This document shows, one piece after another, positions 61,601-64,000 of a stretch of DNA of 64,000 nt (its first letter is position 1; the number at the start of each line of letters is the position of its first letter). The notes under the pieces were generated by a model. That model saw only the letters and a program-made list of their open reading frames with translations. It was not told where the DNA came from and did no database searches. Made by a program: the position numbers and the translations under genes. Source of the DNA: Anarhynchus alexandrinus (Eukaryota; Chordata; Aves; Charadriiformes; Charadriidae); assembly GCA_008711295.1 (NCBI GenBank), contig VUYV01000003.1:8212515-8276514 (forward strand). The letters are read 5' to 3'.

Positions 61601-64000
61601 CCAGGAAGAATAATGATTTGTTCCGGCTCTTAAGTGTATTTATTAGCCACCAAGTTACTGGATGGTTTTCAAAAAAACAAAAAATGACGTCCTTCATTGA
61701 CAAAAAGTTCTACATTCAGTCTGAAAAATCTGTCCTCTCAACACTTAAAAAAAGAAAAACTTTTAAAAAAAGCATTTAAAATTTTTTAAATTTATAACAT
61801 TTACAAAGAATAAATGTACAGCTTTTTTTTTTTTTAATCAGAAATTTCCCAGCTAGTTCTGCTCCACTCAAAACACACACATCCAGGAGGGGTAAAGTCT
61901 GAACAATCCTCTCCCAAAACCAAAGAGAACACCAGGTTGTCTTGCATTTCTCAGGCTCTGCTATATTTTCTTCTGGGGTAGAAGTTTTTTAATTTTTTTC
62001 AGCAGTGGGTTAAGTTTTTTACACCAAACACCAGTCTCAAATGGATAGGCCTATGACTGTTTGGCCACTGGGCAGAAAATCATGGTGGAAAAACTGATGC
62101 AGTAAATCCTCCCAGAGATTCTGAAACAAATTGATTTGAAAGCCCCCTAACTCTCTTGCAGGGTTTGGGTCCAATATAGTGCATTATAGAAGAGCACAGT
62201 AGGAGAAATGGGTTTCTTTCGTCCCGTGTGAAAAATCTACCCAGAATGGATAGGTGTAGTAAGGGTGCTAACAATTTATTCACTGTTAGGTCTTTGTATT
62301 GCAACTTAAGATTTCTTATTGACTGATGCCAAATCCTAGAGATAAGATTTCCTCTCTCCTTTCATTTTTCACTGTGAATAGCTGATAATCTGGTGCTTTA
62401 CAGAAACCTGTCTGGGTCCCTAACCCTGGACAGCTTTTGTGCTCCACTGTCAATTGCGCTGAGCGTTATACCTGCTATGCATGAATGCTGTAATTTTACA
62501 GCATGACCTGCAGACGGGAACAGAGGCAACTGGAACCTATTAGACCATGAACTTCATTTTCTGAGGACCCACAGCTCCCGCTGAAGTTGTGCGTGTTGGC
62601 AATTTCTGAAAATGAGACCCCCTCCCCCACCTTTTTAAAAGAAATTTTGACAAAAGCCTCTGGGGCTGAAGTATTGTTGCAGGAAGGCTGATAGTTAATA
62701 AACCTTGTCAACCCTGCCTCATTCTTCTAATCACATCTTACAGTGTGTTTTGGTTTAGTTTTTAATCTCATCTGTTCTCTCCTCTCTGACTCTGTCTGTA
62801 TTTTTAGCTTTATGACTGAAAGCCCTTGATGGGAAATGCATACACATGCATCACTTGCAGAAAGGTGAAATGTGCTTCTACCACTATTTTTTTAATTTAC
62901 AGCACATACTACTCTTTTTTTTTGCAGGAAAGCTTTACTGTAAAGCATTGCCCTGTTTTCACAAGTGGAAACAAAAGCTTATTTGTCATAGATACACAAA
63001 TGGCTCCAGAAGCAGATTGTTTCTTTTAATAAAGGACAGATGCACCCAATTTCATCTAACTGCTGCTCAGGACGCAGCCTGCATGAGTCCTGACAAGTTG
63101 GAGGATTGTATTCCGTGGTTTAGAAAGCTCGCTAGAAGAAATCAATGTAGCTGCAATCAATCCAATGATGTTAATTATCATTAGATGTAAATCAGGAGTC
63201 CATGTTCTTAGTCCCCTTCTTTAACCCTGGGAAATCTTCTTATATTAATCAAAGTTAATGGTATAAGAAAGTAACCTGTGTGTCTTTATATACACACTTC
63301 AGTTGAGATAACAATTTCACCTGGGTTTCATTAATAAGTACCGTAAACACAACACTTGCAAGTAACAGGGATGCACTTACAGGCAGCATTGTACATGCTG
63401 CAGTAATAGATTCTGTAATTTAAAAATATGATAAAGAAATACCTGTAAACAACTGATTTAATACAAAGTAGTAAGATCTGTGAAAGCTAGGTGATTTTTT
63501 GACTGTGTGATGCAGGTATGAGCGCATCAGATCGCTGTCAGTGCTTGAGCTCCAGGACAGCTCGGTGGAGTTCTTTGCAATGCCTACAAGAAAGGTGTGT
63601 TTCTTTAGCTTCAGCTGCAGCAGATTTTGTTCCCCCCTTTGGTCAGCCTGTGGCAAACCAGCCAAAATAACAACTACCGCAAATGTCTGCATCATTGACG
63701 TTATCTTTGAACATCTATAATCAAACCCATGACTTTAGGCAGGATAGCAAATGAGCTTAGCAGTTTAGTGTAGATGCTGCAAATCTGTACCCTGCCGGGC
63801 TCTTTGGTCCTGCCTGAGTTCCCTGCGTCCAGTGAGTGCTCACAGCCGCCATGCTATGTGACACAGCGAGCTTTGCTTGCTGCCTTTAATCAAGAGCCAC
63901 CATGCAGTTGGAATAAAAAGGTCACACTGAAGTGAAAGGGTCAGGCTACATGCACACGTAAATTACCCTTGCCCTGACAACAGGCTTAAGCCAGTACGAA

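Larger units (their letters stand above)
57389..64000. other. Non-coding stretch, no gene recognised
   Basis: No recognisable gene. A 169-codon frame at 57,891-58,400 (+) is the longest frame outside CR1 but has no domain I know, overlaps open frames on both strands, and contains a 21-base tandem duplication. T runs occur near 61,822 and 62,910. An alternating tract at 59.3 kb and two possible old repeats are listed separately. The interval 58,640-58,960 looks like compact unique sequence that could be conserved, judged only by appearance. Confidence 0.5.

Noticed and set aside
1..64000. CRISPR array, toxin-antitoxin, phage or endogenous retrovirus LTR pair
   Set aside because: No regularly spaced direct repeats, no prokaryotic gene packing, and no paired LTR-like ends or gag, pol or env blocks were seen; all RT is of the CR1 non-LTR type.

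Overview
This window reads as non-coding nuclear DNA from a vertebrate, most likely a bird. It is AT-rich, has no operon-like gene packing, and its only recognisable protein-coding matter is broken reverse transcriptase from CR1 LINEs, the dominant avian interspersed repeat. Retroelement density is low, Alu-, B1- or L1-type elements are absent, and there is a thin scatter of very old amniote repeats. All of this fits a bird better than a mammal, turtle or crocodilian, but species and chromosome cannot be set from the sequence. I found no intact host gene, and no exon I could defend. The window may lie in a gene desert or a very large intron.

Layout. Positions 1-17,048 hold no gene: short hairpins, homopolymer tracts and three likely ancient repeats (about 3.4, 13.3 and 15.5 kb). 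A broken CR1 lies at 17.1-18.3 kb (+), preceded by an out-of-order CR1 scrap. From 18.3 to 24.8 kb is unique sequence. At 24.8-27.3 kb (-) an older CR1 has been split by a younger CR1 inserted in the same orientation. From 27.3 to 38.7 kb is mostly unique DNA with further ancient repeat relics. Old CR1 pieces follow at 38.7-39.3 kb (+) and 41.9-42.2 kb (+), and a MIR-type SINE relic at 43.0 kb. The longest CR1 copy lies at 47.6-49.9 kb (-). Low-complexity DNA occupies 50.3-51.5 kb, another CR1 lies at 56.0-57.4 kb (+), and the remainder is unique DNA with a tandem duplication, a TA/CA-rich alternating tract, and candidate SINE relics at 60.2 and 61.5 kb.

There is no co-operating gene set. The biology visible here is a record of repeat insertion over different ages: degraded amniote-wide repeats, old CR1 pieces lacking clean ends, and younger 5'-truncated CR1s whose 3' tails still show the ATTCTATG-like octamer. 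All CR1 copies are dead by stop codons, frameshifts and 5' truncation, although two still encode the reverse transcriptase catalytic aspartates. I found no convincing undescribed system. The best observations are the nested CR1s, the ancient fold-back repeat at 13.3 kb, the MIR relic, and several perfect short inverted repeats.
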